A DNA stretch of 43,428 nucleotides from a virus. Below are positions 16,564-27,491 of the stretch, piece after piece. A program made the translations under genes and the position numbers. The notes below the pieces were generated by a model that saw only the letters and a program-made list of their open reading frames with translations, had not been told where the DNA came from and made no database searches. Positions within the stretch are counted from its first letter, which is position 1. Each line of letters opens with the position of its first letter. The DNA lies in the IMG/VR virus record IMGVR_UViG_3300006737_000060, positions 1 to 43,428 of that record; one strand, given 5' to 3'.

Positions 16564-16565
16564 AG

Positions 16566-17885
16566 ATGGGTTTAATAACACAAAACAACTATCAATACTA
16601 CACCGGTGGAAACCAAGGTGATTATCAATTTGTATCTTTAGATAGTATAATAGCAGGTTTCTTAATTGCTTACGTTGGTCAAAATAAAATTATTCCAAAA
16701 GCTAATCCTTCTGACGTTAGGTTTCACGCATTAAGAGCAGCTCAAGAACTATCTTACGATGTATTAAGATCTTTTAAGAATCAAGAAATAGAAGTGCCAC
16801 CAACCTTAAAAATGATGTTACCACAAGATTATGTTAATTATGTTAAATTAACTAGGTCTGATGCTAATGGTATAGAAAGAGTGTTATACCCAACTGGTAA
16901 AACATCAAATCCGTTCCCAATAAAACAATTAGCAAGTGGTGATTACGATTTTGGTTTAGCAAAAAGATCTGTTAGGTTAGTAAATAGTATAACAGGAACT
17001 TTTGTAAATGGAGATTACTTAACACTAGCATTTAACTCAACGTACCCTGGTGGTGGTCAGCTTAAGTACTGTCACTTTAGATTTGACACGGATGGTAGTG
17101 GTAGTAGTGGTGCTTTTAATCAGTATACAAACCCAACTGGTGAAGGTCAAGTTATTGGTATAGAAGTAGATAGTTTAACAGCACCAGGAATTGCAACTGC
17201 TATAGCTAATAACATAAATGATTTAGGTCATCACACAGCTATAGCAAGCACAGATGATAATGGCAATGGTGTTGTTGATATAACATATAACGAGTATTTA
17301 GTTGGTACACCAGCAAATGAGGGTGTTTACAAGGCTGACGGTACGGCTGGAGCTGGTAACAACGCTAATGGTCCAGCACTTACTGTTATTGAAAACGGAA
17401 CAGGTCCAGGTACAAACATTCAAGCCGAATCCGCTGATAGTAACACTTGGACGAAATACAAAGCTTATTCTTCAGGTGAAACAAATGATTATGAAAATGA
17501 TGATTTTGAACTAGATGCTAGAGGTAGAAGATATGGTTTAGATCCTCAACACAGTCAACAAAACGGAACTTTTTATATAGACTCAAGAGCGGGTTTTATA
17601 CATTTTGGTTCTAGTTTAGCTGGAAAAACAATTGTACTTCACTATGTTAGTGACGGTATGGGAACTGATGCTGAAATGGTTGTTCATAAATTTGCTGAAG
17701 AGGCTGTTTATAAATCTATAGCTTATGGCATGGTTTCAACTAGAAGTAATATGCCTGATTTTATTGTTAATAGATTTAAAAAAGAACGCTTTGCTGAAAC
17801 TAGAAAGGCGAAAATTAGATTATCTAATATAAAGATAGAAGAATTTACACAAGTACTCAAGGGTATGAGTAAACAAATAAAGTAA
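16566..17885 (+). CDS. Putative neck or tail-tubular protein
   Basis: This 439-residue protein follows the connector candidate by two bases. The N-terminal part (SLDSIIAGFLIAYVGQNKII, RFHALRAAQELSYDVLRSFK, LPQDYVNYVKL) and C-terminal part (FYIDSRAGFIHFGSSLAGKT, VVHKFAEEAVYKSIAYGMVS) look like one conserved fold. It is split by a Gly/Asn/Thr-rich insertion (about residues 150-300) of surface-domain character. The plan resembles gatekeeper or tail-tubular A-type proteins of podoviruses, which line the tail channel. This is inference from order and shape. The insertion may be a host-facing or decorative domain. Confidence 0.62.
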   Translation: MGLITQNNYQYYTGGNQGDYQFVSLDSIIAGFLIAYVGQNKIIPKANPSDVRFHALRAAQELSYDVLRSFKNQEIEVPPTLKMMLPQDYVNYVKLTRSDANGIERVLYPTGKTSNPFPIKQLASGDYDFGLAKRSVRLVNSITGTFVNGDYLTLAFNSTYPGGGQLKYCHFRFDTDGSGSSGAFNQYTNPTGEGQVIGIEVDSLTAPGIATAIANNINDLGHHTAIASTDDNGNGVVDITYNEYLVGTPANEGVYKADGTAGAGNNANGPALTVIENGTGPGTNIQAESADSNTWTKYKAYSSGETNDYENDDFELDARGRRYGLDPQHSQQNGTFYIDSRAGFIHFGSSLAGKTIVLHYVSDGMGTDAEMVVHKFAEEAVYKSIAYGMVSTRSNMPDFIVNRFKKERFAETRKAKIRLSNIKIEEFTQVLKGMSKQIK

Positions 17886-17889
17886 TATT

Positions 17890-20800
17890 ATGCCAGAAAT
17901 TAATCACGAATTTACCGCTGGTAAAATGAATAAAGATCTCGATGAGAGATTAGTGCCAGCAGGAGAGTATAGGGACGCGATGAACATACAGGTCAGAACA
18001 ACTGATGGTAGTGATTCTGGTACTGTTCAAAATTTAAGAGGTAACTCTCTTAAGGGTTTCGTTAACTATCAAACAGGTTATACTAGTTTTGCAAATGCAT
18101 CATTTTCAAACAGTAGCAAGGTTGTTGCTAGTATAGCTAGTGAGAAAAATAATAAAGCATACTTTTTCCACGCGGCACCTCCATTAAGTTCAGTGTTTAG
18201 CGATGTAACAGTTATAAACTCTAAAAAAACATGGATAGATAATATAGTTGAAGTGAGTTCTGATGGAACCTCTATTGAACCAGTGGTAACAGACGTTTTT
18301 GCCATAACAACAACTCGCGATGAATTATTCGGTGGACCTTCATTTAATCCTGTAGATCAGGGTTATCAATTTCCATTTCAAGAGTTTAAAGTGGTAGATG
18401 GTGAAAATATTAGACCTGGAATGAGCGTAAAAATTTACAACTCAAACGGTCAAAATCTAGTAAGTAATTCCTGTGAAATACAAAATGTGTTATATTCTAA
18501 CGGGGTTTATAAATTAAAACTTTACGATCAGGAAAATGGAATAAATTGGAATGGTGTTGATTATATTATTTTCACAGCTGAAAGAGTTTTAAACTTTGAT
18601 AACAAAGCTAGAGCCAATTACATAACTGGTATCAACATAATAGACGACTTGCTTTTTTGGACTGATAATAAAAGTGAGCCAAAAAAAATAAACATAACAA
18701 GATGTAGACAAGGAACAAGTAGCTTAACATCTCACACTAAAAATATTATATACAATCAACTCGATGAAGGCAGTTTGTTTACAAGCTTAGAAGATCAATT
18801 AACACCACTTGTTAATGATTTTTTAAAAGAAGAAGATATAACAGTTATAAAGAAAGCTCCAAAAACTGCGCCAAGTTTAGAAATGGCCACAACATCAAGA
18901 ATTAATGCAGATGGAACTCAAAACACTACTGTAACAGGTGTTTATTTCAATTTCGCTGCACCAACTTCAGCCTCAGAGGCCGATGAAGTTATAATGCCTT
19001 ATCCTGGTTATGACATATCTATTAATAGTGATTTATTCAATGGTGTAAACTATCAGGTTAATGATATACTTAACTTTACTGAAGAAATACAGGGAGTTTC
19101 TGGAACCGTATCTTGTAACGTTAATAGTATAAATACTAACACAAACGGTACAGTTACACTTAATTTAACAATAACAAGTGTTGTTGGTAACGTTGTATTT
19201 CCATCTGCTGATATTATAGGAAGTGGTTATTGGACTACAGAGCTAGATCAAAACAAACCTTTATTCGAATTAAAATTTGGTAGATTTGGTTATAGATATA
19301 AATATACTGATGGTGAATATTCTTCGTTTTCACCTTGGTCTGAATTAGCATTTTTACCTGGAAGATTTGATTATAATCACAAAAAGGGATATAATCTAGG
19401 TATGACAAATAATGTTAGAGAGTTAATAATAAGAGACTTTATTCCACACCAAAGAACTAGACCTAACGATGTTGTTGAAATAGACATATTGTACAAAACT
19501 AGTGTATCACCAAATATTTATGTTGTAAAAACTATAACTAGAGAAAAAGATCCTGAGTGGGATTTATTTACACCTGGTGGACAGCCAAATGCTACTGATA
19601 TGGTTTTTGGTGAACTCAAGTTAACATCAGAAATGATACATAAGGTTTTACCAGAAAATCAACTTCTTAGAGCTTGGGATAATGTTCCAAGATATGCCCT
19701 AGCTCAAGAAATAACAGCTAATAGATTGATATATGGTAACTATACTCAAGGCTACAACATAGAGCAACAGGTTGGATTAATACAATCTTTAAAACACCAA
19801 ACAACAGCAACACTGTCTACTCCTCAGAAATCAATAAAGTCACTAAGAGAGTATAAGTTTGGAATGGTGTTTGGGGATAAGTATGGTAGAGAAACTCCAG
19901 TTATATCTCCTGGTTATATTTCTGGTAACAATGTAACAAACTTTTCGATGTTATCTGGTGATGTTGGGGTTGAAAAAGAGTTTAGTAAATTTAAGAATAC
20001 TTTTGAATTAACACAAAACTGGGATAATCCTTTAGCTGGAACTGGTGAACCTGAAGAGTGGATGTCATATGTTAAATATTATGTCAAAGAAACATCTAGT
20101 GAATACTACAACTTAGTAATGGACAGGTGGTATTACGCTGAAGATGGAAATGCTTGGATATCTTTTCCATCAGCTGATAGAAACAAGGTTGATGAAGAAA
20201 CTTATTTGATATTAAAAAATCAACATGGAAATAATAATCCCGTTGATGAGTTAGGTAGATTTAAAATAATAGCCATAGAAGCTGATGCGCCTGAGTTTAT
20301 AAAAAGAGATCCTAGACCTTTAGGCTCTTGTTACGTTGGTAATGCTAATGTTTACGGTGGAGTTGCTTTTTACATATTTAGCGATACATCTCCAAATACA
20401 AACGTAAACACACCGAACTTATTAATGGGTAACAACAAGGAAATAGTTATTGATAATGGTGATTGGGATAACTTCATAGACGAAGATTATACATTGGGCG
20501 GGGCAAAAGGTGAATTAATGGTTAGAGTTATTGGAGAAAATGGAGATGGTGGTATAAAGATATTTGGAAAGAAATGGAATAAGGTTACGTATATATCTCA
20601 AAATGACTCTGGTGATTGTAAGATTAGATGGAAAGATCCTTTCTTAGAGGATGCCGATATGCAAGAAAAGTTTACTTCATCTGGTATAACATTAACTGAT
20701 CTTAGATACCATTTAGATTTTAAAGAAGAGGTTATTGAAAATAAGGCTGAGTTTGATGGAAAGTTCTTTGTTAAATTAGAGAGAAATGGAGTCTTGCAGC

Positions 20801-23800
20801 AGCATGTTTTAAAAAGTGCTGCTGGTAATATAGATTATGATAACGCTATAAGCTATCCTATTGGATATATAGATAATCAACCTATAAACCCAGGTATAAA
20901 TGGACCTAGATCAAATTACCAATGGTTAGGTTTAACAACGCCAGCTGGTGTATTCTCTGGAGAATCGAATATCGGCGGTAATGACGCTCAAGTAATACCT
21001 GGTACACAAGGCGTTGACTATGTTCAAGCTTTTAATGATGGACAAGACAATGCAACGCTAGCTAATGTTGCTATGAAAGGTTCTTCTAATGAAGGTTATT
21101 GGAGTTATATACCACAAAACGTTTTGCTCTGGCAAGGTAATAACGCTGCAGCAGCTTTAGAAATAACACAGTATTATCAGGGAAATAATAATCTTAGGGC
21201 GTTTATGTCAACATTTTTAGGTATGGGATGTTGGCCAGCTAATAGTAATTGGAATAAACAAAAAGGAAACTACTATAATTTTTTCGGTGAAACATCATTT
21301 GCCGGAGGAAGTAATGTGAATAATATAAATCCAGATGATTTTGACACAGGTGGTCCATATAATGTTATCAACGCGGCTTGGGATAGTTTTAGTTTCTGGA
21401 AGTACATAGCAGCTGTTGCAGAAACTTCTGATGAAGGTGCTAATTATAGATTGTTTATAGATTCAGCTAGAGGTAAAAGAACACGTATGTGGGGTGGGCC
21501 AAATGATGGTAGTTCATCTATTGATGATGGTTGGGAATCAAATTCTATGACTTACTACAAACCAACAGGTCTTGATAGAGGTTACTTAAATGATAGTACA
21601 ATTGGAGTTGTACCTACTAGTAGCACTCATTTTGGTAGAATGCATATCGGGGTGATTAGACCTGAAGCGGAATATCCATTTGGAAGTGGAGATGAGGCTG
21701 GTTTTAAAAATGCTTTTACAAAACCTGGAACTTTATTTAGATTTCAAAAAGATCCAAATGAAAGAATATACCAAGTTGTTACACCAGAGGGTTTTCACGA
21801 AGATTCATTAACGTGGAATTACTCTGCTTACCCAGAAGAAGGTGACGATGGTTGTAATAACGGAGGTGCTGGTCATCATGTTGGTAACTCTGAACTTGGT
21901 CAAGTTTTAAATAATAGTATATCTACTAATGGAGCGAGTATCAATGGTTATTATATAGGTGGACAAGAATTTAGTGGTGTTGACACTAGCTGTGATGTTT
22001 GTAGATCAAAGGTGAGTTATTATGGAGTAACAGAGGGTCTTTCTACTTGCAACCCTGGTGATGTTCTCAATGTTAATCACAAAAGAAATTGTCATAGATA
22101 TGGATTTAGATTTGAATTTAGAAGATTCGACACGGGAACAGGTGCTTTAATGGACAATGGTAATATAGGGTTAGATCCAGATGAGTGGGATCCAAGAGGA
22201 CAAATATGTCATGATGGAAGAGAGGCTATGGGTATAAATATTGTTGAACCAGCTGCCACTGATCCAAGTATTGTAATTCCAGTTGCAAATGCAGCTATAT
22301 GGGAAACTGAACCAAAAGAAAACACTGCACTAGATATATACTATGAAGCGTCAAGTGCTATACCAATGGTACTGACTAGCGAAAACACAACACAATTTGC
22401 TCCTTATAATGCTAAAATAACAGCTAGGTCTTTAGATTTGAATTCAGCGTTTCAATTTATACCACTATCTGGTCAAGATCATCATGTCTGGACAATAGGT
22501 TATACATCTAAAACATCTATTATTGGTATAAAGTATACACCTACTTTAGGTGGCGATACAGAACGTTTTGCATCATCTGAAATTAGTGTAGGTGACTTTT
22601 TAGTTTTTGAACATAAAGATGGTACAAAAACTATGTCAAAAGTTACTAGATATATGGAGCCAGTTGATACACCTTTTGACGATGACGATATAAATTTTGA
22701 AGAACAGAGATTTAGACCATTAGCAGGGGAGAACTCTTCATCGCAGATTAATTTTAGTTTGCAATATATAGGTCCTGATAATCAATGCTTATTAGATAAT
22801 AATAGTGGTAGTTTAGTGCCAGGTATGATACCACAGTCAATTAGTGAAGGTTTAATACCGTCCGGTGTTTTTATAGAAAGTGTTAACGCTAATATAGTAA
22901 TTCTAAACGATACTAGCTGGATGGCTAATGATGCTGATGGTATTCCTCTTACTTATAAGTTATTTAGCTTTGGCACCAATGCTTCTTGTTTTTATGAAAT
23001 AGAAAGTGAGGTTTATAAATACCCAGTTGAACTATCATGGCATAATTGTTGGTCTTATGGTAACGGTTTAGAAACAGATAGAATACGAGATGATTTTAAT
23101 GCTCCACAACTAGATAATGGTGTTAAGGTTTCTACAACATTAATTGATTACGGTAAAGAGGTTAAAGGTAGTAGTATGATATATTCTGGATTATATAACT
23201 CAACTTCTGGAGTTAACGACCTAAATGAGTTCAACATGGCTGAAAAGATAACTAAAGATCTTAATCCAACTTACGGCTCTATACAAAGGTTGCACACTCA
23301 AGACAACGATGTTGTAATATTCGCTGAAGATAGAGTTTTACAAGTAACAACAAATAAAGACGCTTTATTTAATGCTGATGGTAATCCACAGTTAATGGCA
23401 TCAAACAAAGTTCTTGGTACAGCCTCGCCTTTTGCTGGTAGGTATGGGATATCTAAAAACCCAGAATCACTAGCTTGGGATCAATATAGATTATATTTTA
23501 CAGACATGCAGCGAGGTGCTGTGTTGAGATTATCTAACAACGGTATAACACCTATATCAAACGTTGGTATGAAAACGTTTTTTAGAGACAACCTTAAGAA
23601 AACTAAAAGCTTGGTTGGTTCATTTGATACTGTTTTAGGTGAATATAATTTAACGCTAAAATATCAACCAGCTTCAAACGCTCCTTCTAGATCAAACACA
23701 GCTGCATTTAACGAGGGTTCTAAAGGTTGGGTTAGTTTTAGATCTTTTGTACCCCAACAAGGTTTGTCGGTCGGAGGTAAATACATGACAGCTTATAGAG

Positions 23801-24321
23801 ATGCTGGAATATATACACATCACGACGAAGAGGTAGATAGAAATACATTCTACGGTACATTTACGCCTTCGTACGTTGATGTTGTGTTTAACGAACAACC
23901 AGGTGTAATAAAAGGTTTTCAAACAATTAACTATGAGGGTTCACAATCTAAGGTAATACAACTTCAAACTGAAGATGCTTTTGTGGGTATAGGTGGTGTT
24001 AGTGGTACTGATCAATTTTCTGAATTTAACGACGGTGAGTATTACAATTATTCTGAGAAATTTGGTTGGTATGTTGAAAGTATTGACACGGATAAACAAA
24101 GCGGCCATGTACCAGAGTTTATAGAAAAAGAAGGTAAGTGGTTTAATAAAATATCTGGAATCGAAAAAGATGGTTTTACATCACCCGATTTAGCTAGTAT
24201 TACTGTTCAGGGTTTAGGAAATGTTAAAGAAGTATCATCTGGATCTGATGGTGACGTAAGTGCTGATGGCACGACTACACTGTACGTAACTGGTGATATG
24301 ATAAATGACACAACAGATTAA
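17890..24321 (+). CDS. Giant tail-hub/tubular B-like protein
   Basis: This 2143-residue protein starts MPEINHEFTAGKMNKDLDER, then LVPAGEYRDAMNIQVRTTDG, a start I associate with tail-hub proteins of marine podoviruses. A beta-propeller-like stretch occurs late, near residues 1780-1925 (GSIQRLHTQDNDVVIFAEDR, FAGRYGISKNPESLAWDQYR, LYFTDMQRGAVLRLSNNGI). T7 gp12 and P22 gp10 are the best-known relatives by role but are much shorter. The extra length is a large beta-rich insertion between about residues 300 and 1750, including a Cys-rich patch (SCDVCR near 1368, then CNPGD and NCHRYG). The role would be tail nozzle or hub, with the insertion exposed. The first and last parts are the best supported. 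Confidence 0.72.
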   Translation: MPEINHEFTAGKMNKDLDERLVPAGEYRDAMNIQVRTTDGSDSGTVQNLRGNSLKGFVNYQTGYTSFANASFSNSSKVVASIASEKNNKAYFFHAAPPLSSVFSDVTVINSKKTWIDNIVEVSSDGTSIEPVVTDVFAITTTRDELFGGPSFNPVDQGYQFPFQEFKVVDGENIRPGMSVKIYNSNGQNLVSNSCEIQNVLYSNGVYKLKLYDQENGINWNGVDYIIFTAERVLNFDNKARANYITGINIIDDLLFWTDNKSEPKKINITRCRQGTSSLTSHTKNIIYNQLDEGSLFTSLEDQLTPLVNDFLKEEDITVIKKAPKTAPSLEMATTSRINADGTQNTTVTGVYFNFAAPTSASEADEVIMPYPGYDISINSDLFNGVNYQVNDILNFTEEIQGVSGTVSCNVNSINTNTNGTVTLNLTITSVVGNVVFPSADIIGSGYWTTELDQNKPLFELKFGRFGYRYKYTDGEYSSFSPWSELAFLPGRFDYNHKKGYNLGMTNNVRELIIRDFIPHQRTRPNDVVEIDILYKTSVSPNIYVVKTITREKDPEWDLFTPGGQPNATDMVFGELKLTSEMIHKVLPENQLLRAWDNVPRYALAQEITANRLIYGNYTQGYNIEQQVGLIQSLKHQTTATLSTPQKSIKSLREYKFGMVFGDKYGRETPVISPGYISGNNVTNFSMLSGDVGVEKEFSKFKNTFELTQNWDNPLAGTGEPEEWMSYVKYYVKETSSEYYNLVMDRWYYAEDGNAWISFPSADRNKVDEETYLILKNQHGNNNPVDELGRFKIIAIEADAPEFIKRDPRPLGSCYVGNANVYGGVAFYIFSDTSPNTNVNTPNLLMGNNKEIVIDNGDWDNFIDEDYTLGGAKGELMVRVIGENGDGGIKIFGKKWNKVTYISQNDSGDCKIRWKDPFLEDADMQEKFTSSGITLTDLRYHLDFKEEVIENKAEFDGKFFVKLERNGVLQQHVLKSAAGNIDYDNAISYPIGYIDNQPINPGINGPRSNYQWLGLTTPAGVFSGESNIGGNDAQVIPGTQGVDYVQAFNDGQDNATLANVAMKGSSNEGYWSYIPQNVLLWQGNNAAAALEITQYYQGNNNLRAFMSTFLGMGCWPANSNWNKQKGNYYNFFGETSFAGGSNVNNINPDDFDTGGPYNVINAAWDSFSFWKYIAAVAETSDEGANYRLFIDSARGKRTRMWGGPNDGSSSIDDGWESNSMTYYKPTGLDRGYLNDSTIGVVPTSSTHFGRMHIGVIRPEAEYPFGSGDEAGFKNAFTKPGTLFRFQKDPNERIYQVVTPEGFHEDSLTWNYSAYPEEGDDGCNNGGAGHHVGNSELGQVLNNSISTNGASINGYYIGGQEFSGVDTSCDVCRSKVSYYGVTEGLSTCNPGDVLNVNHKRNCHRYGFRFEFRRFDTGTGALMDNGNIGLDPDEWDPRGQICHDGREAMGINIVEPAATDPSIVIPVANAAIWETEPKENTALDIYYEASSAIPMVLTSENTTQFAPYNAKITARSLDLNSAFQFIPLSGQDHHVWTIGYTSKTSIIGIKYTPTLGGDTERFASSEISVGDFLVFEHKDGTKTMSKVTRYMEPVDTPFDDDDINFEEQRFRPLAGENSSSQINFSLQYIGPDNQCLLDNNSGSLVPGMIPQSISEGLIPSGVFIESVNANIVILNDTSWMANDADGIPLTYKLFSFGTNASCFYEIESEVYKYPVELSWHNCWSYGNGLETDRIRDDFNAPQLDNGVKVSTTLIDYGKEVKGSSMIYSGLYNSTSGVNDLNEFNMAEKITKDLNPTYGSIQRLHTQDNDVVIFAEDRVLQVTTNKDALFNADGNPQLMASNKVLGTASPFAGRYGISKNPESLAWDQYRLYFTDMQRGAVLRLSNNGITPISNVGMKTFFRDNLKKTKSLVGSFDTVLGEYNLTLKYQPASNAPSRSNTAAFNEGSKGWVSFRSFVPQQGLSVGGKYMTAYRDAGIYTHHDEEVDRNTFYGTFTPSYVDVVFNEQPGVIKGFQTINYEGSQSKVIQLQTEDAFVGIGGVSGTDQFSEFNDGEYYNYSEKFGWYVESIDTDKQSGHVPEFIEKEGKWFNKISGIEKDGFTSPDLASITVQGLGNVKEVSSGSDGDVSADGTTTLYVTGDMINDTTD

Positions 24322-24333
24322 AAAAATAATAAT

Positions 24334-25563
24334 ATGGCAGTAAATTACACAATAGTTCCACAAAATTACACAGTTGACTCAGGACAGGTTGTCGGCGATA
24401 CTTTTACGGTTAACTATCCTATAGGTAATCCACCTCAAGAACCATTAAAATCAATTATAGTTCCTAATCCAGGATACGAAGCTAGTCATGATAATTTTTC
24501 AATAAAAGGACTAGAGCCAACAGCTCAAAGTTCGTTAACCAATACATGGTGGGTTAATCAATTAGATCCACCATATGATGCTACAAACGGTAGTGGAGCT
24601 CTTCCGGCTAATGTTATGAAGGTTGAAATAAAAACAAACAACCTCGTTGGCGTTAACGGTTCTGATGGAAATCAAATTGAGATATGGACATATCTTTACC
24701 CTTGGTTTAATCCTGGTAATGTCGCAACAGCTGTAATAATGTTAGATATAGATGGTGATGCCACACCAATACCAGGTTACTTTGATGGCGACGACACAAA
24801 TGTTGAAGACGGCAACTCAGATGGTAATGGTGATTTAGATGGCAATACTGACACTGGTTATAATACTAATTTTTATCTGACAAATAATTTATTAGGATTT
24901 GTTAGTCCGTCTGGACCACCTATTCCAGCACCTAATCAATCTATAGCGACGAATAATGTTATAATAACTGGCATACCAAACGTTGCTTTCACTGTAACTG
25001 GTAATTCAACATATAATGACGTTGGTAGTACAATTGCTGCAAATACAATTATTCAGGCAAATAATGTTTTTGTAAGTTGGTTGATAATACCTGAAGAGGG
25101 ATATGTTGTGCATAAGGATATGTTCAGTGTTACTAATCCACTAGTTAGTCAAGTAGTACAATCAGAAACCCCAAACGTTGATGGTGACGTGAACACAGAG
25201 GACCCTTCTTTTCCAATAAATTTTTATCAAGATTTTCAATGGATAAGTAGCTCTGATCTTGGTAGTTATCAAAGTGGTCAAGAAAGTGGTGTTGCTAATA
25301 TACAGTTTTACAACTCAATGGATTATGATGCTGCTTATTCTGGTCAATTTAACATGCCAATAGATCCAAACCTAAGTCCAGCATCTTGGGCAGGTAATAG
25401 GGTTATAGTACGCTTAACGGTGGGTGGCACGTTAACACAACCTAGTTTTAATCAAGGTATATATATTCCAGTTTCTGGTCAACCATTACTTTTGCAAGAA
25501 GATGACGACCAGGAAAATTTATTTAATTTTGAAGTTAGTTTTAACGTAGAGTCAATCGGATAA
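24334..25563 (+). CDS. Beta-rich tail or appendage protein with Asp/Asn/Gly tract
   Basis: This 409-residue protein has the composition of a virion surface protein: rich in Asn, Thr, Val and Pro, no Cys, repeated beta-strand-like segments (NYTIVPQNYTVDSGQVVGDT). Near residues 137-176 is an acidic tract, DIDGDATPIPGYFDGDDTN, then EDGNSDGNGDLDGNTDTGY, reminiscent of calcium-binding thrombospondin-type-3-like or dockerin-like loops. It lies between the tail hub and another beta protein. Appendage or fibre-attachment protein is inferred. No enzymatic motif is seen. Confidence 0.62.
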   Translation: MAVNYTIVPQNYTVDSGQVVGDTFTVNYPIGNPPQEPLKSIIVPNPGYEASHDNFSIKGLEPTAQSSLTNTWWVNQLDPPYDATNGSGALPANVMKVEIKTNNLVGVNGSDGNQIEIWTYLYPWFNPGNVATAVIMLDIDGDATPIPGYFDGDDTNVEDGNSDGNGDLDGNTDTGYNTNFYLTNNLLGFVSPSGPPIPAPNQSIATNNVIITGIPNVAFTVTGNSTYNDVGSTIAANTIIQANNVFVSWLIIPEEGYVVHKDMFSVTNPLVSQVVQSETPNVDGDVNTEDPSFPINFYQDFQWISSSDLGSYQSGQESGVANIQFYNSMDYDAAYSGQFNMPIDPNLSPASWAGNRVIVRLTVGGTLTQPSFNQGIYIPVSGQPLLLQEDDDQENLFNFEVSFNVESIG

Positions 25564-25565
25564 TT

Positions 25566-27479
25566 ATGAGCACAGATAACAAATATTGGATAGGTAAGTC
25601 CACTGACGTAATAAGCCAATCTGTAAGTAACTACAGCACTGGTACAACACCGTTTCCCCAGGAATTGATAACAGTAACACCTAATAATTCTAGTTCTGTT
25701 ACTAGCGAGGTTGCAAACCCTGGAACCACGAGTGAAACTATAAAGTTTACCGTAAAGGGTGTTGTTAATATAAACACACCAACGGTTATAGCTACAATAC
25801 GAATAGAGTGTACAGATAGAACAGTAACAGTGGAAAATAACCTAGAAACTCTTCATGACTATGAGTCAAGAGTTGCTGGATTAGCTGACAAAGGTGAAGA
25901 TATATCATCACAGAAAATACACAGAGTTTTTTCTGCTGAACCATTCATACAATCTATAGGTGAGCAAATTAGTGGCACCAATGTTAAGCTTAGATTAAAA
26001 GAAACAATAAAGAACGAAAAAGGTTATAGCTACAACAATATGGTTGTTGGTTACGTGTACGAATTAGTTTATACTGCGGATAAACATACGACCACCAGTA
26101 GCGGTTTGCTTTATAACTTTAAAAGAAACGTTAGGTATTTATCAAACAAAGAATTAAGACTTGGACATCCTAATAAAATTGTTAAACAATGTATTGTCGG
26201 AAAAAATGGTTTGTCATTAACTGGAGAGGTTAGAGAAATATCTGTAGTTGGTGATCCCGGCGCCAAATTCTGGTTAACAGTAGTTAAGGAAGAGGAAAAC
26301 GGTGGTGGTTTTGGTAGATATGTTGGCCTATTAACAAGGCATCACGAAGCTTTATATTATGATGAATGGGATATAAATGGCACTTCTTCAACAGATTCGC
26401 TGTTTAGTGTACAAGAAAATGCCGAAGTAGCACTTAGGTTTAAAGGTGCTGAAAGACAACCTTGGGAAATAAAGAAAAGAGTAGAGGAAACAAAAATAAA
26501 AAATACTAGTATTATAAAAGTTAACAGAATGCACTGTGTTGTGCCAAGCAGTGGTGTGTATAGGTTTTCTCAAAGATTTCCAAATACAAAAGTTATCAAC
26601 CCGTCTTCTCCAAAAGGTTTGAAATCTAGAGCTCTATACAACACTAAATACATAGTTGTTGTAGGTGGAGAAGATTTAGTTAATCAATTAAAACACTCTG
26701 CATTATCTAAAATAGTAGCGGGTTTTTCAGCTGGCAGTGGAGTTGGGTGGGGTTATTCAAGAGATTATGAAAATTTTAAATATGTGGATTTAAGTAGTAA
26801 TAGATCTATTACTATACCATCGCCAAATACATTTGCTGGTTGGGATTACAATAAGTATCCGTTTGCTGAACCCGTCAGGGAGACACCTAGCGGTGATGTA
26901 GATACAGATACAATTGTTACGCACGACTTAGTTCAAAGAAAAAATATAAAAGTATCATTCAGATTACTTTCTACACTATCAGCGACTAAACCGCTAAACT
27001 GTAATAGTTATTCAGGTACGCCAGCTGGTAGTTGGTCACCGTACACTGGCCAGCCTGCTGGTGGTAATCAAACGGACGAGGTTGCTAATTTTGTAAATCT
27101 ATATCCAGATAGTGTTTCTGCTAATACTATTATACCAGGTGTAACTCAAAACGAGTGGTCACAAACGATGCAAACTCAGTTTACTTTAACTTATCATGTA
27201 GCTGTAACACCTGGGTTGGGTAATAACTTTGTCTTAACACCAATTTCACCTAGTAGTGTAAATTTAATATTTGATGCCTTAAATGAATCTGGTCAATGTA
27301 GTTGGACCAACACTAATCCTACTGAAAACGGTGGAACCAAGTTTACTATAGATGATATATCTGTAGAAAGACATTTAAATACGCATGAAGCAACAATAAA
27401 GTTTCAGGTTACATTTTTAAACTTTGGTGAAGAAGATGTTAACGTTGATTTAGATTTAGATAGTATATTCACTTGGTAA
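25566..27479 (+). CDS. Beta-rich tail-associated protein, 637 residues
   Basis: This protein starts MSTDNKYWIGKSTDVISQS. It alternates beta-sandwich-like segments (TVTPNNSSSVTSEVANPGTT; WLIT-type strands around AKFWLTVVKEEENGGGFGRY) with a charged middle. Its C-terminus is again beta-like (ATIKFQVTFLNFGEEDVNVD). It begins two bases after the previous gene in the tail cluster. I recognise no named family. By position and composition it is a tail fibre, baseplate-like or adsorption-apparatus component. Confidence 0.6.
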   Translation: MSTDNKYWIGKSTDVISQSVSNYSTGTTPFPQELITVTPNNSSSVTSEVANPGTTSETIKFTVKGVVNINTPTVIATIRIECTDRTVTVENNLETLHDYESRVAGLADKGEDISSQKIHRVFSAEPFIQSIGEQISGTNVKLRLKETIKNEKGYSYNNMVVGYVYELVYTADKHTTTSSGLLYNFKRNVRYLSNKELRLGHPNKIVKQCIVGKNGLSLTGEVREISVVGDPGAKFWLTVVKEEENGGGFGRYVGLLTRHHEALYYDEWDINGTSSTDSLFSVQENAEVALRFKGAERQPWEIKKRVEETKIKNTSIIKVNRMHCVVPSSGVYRFSQRFPNTKVINPSSPKGLKSRALYNTKYIVVVGGEDLVNQLKHSALSKIVAGFSAGSGVGWGYSRDYENFKYVDLSSNRSITIPSPNTFAGWDYNKYPFAEPVRETPSGDVDTDTIVTHDLVQRKNIKVSFRLLSTLSATKPLNCNSYSGTPAGSWSPYTGQPAGGNQTDEVANFVNLYPDSVSANTIIPGVTQNEWSQTMQTQFTLTYHVAVTPGLGNNFVLTPISPSSVNLIFDALNESGQCSWTNTNPTENGGTKFTIDDISVERHLNTHEATIKFQVTFLNFGEEDVNVDLDLDSIFTW

Positions 27480-27491
27480 TAAATAAATAAT

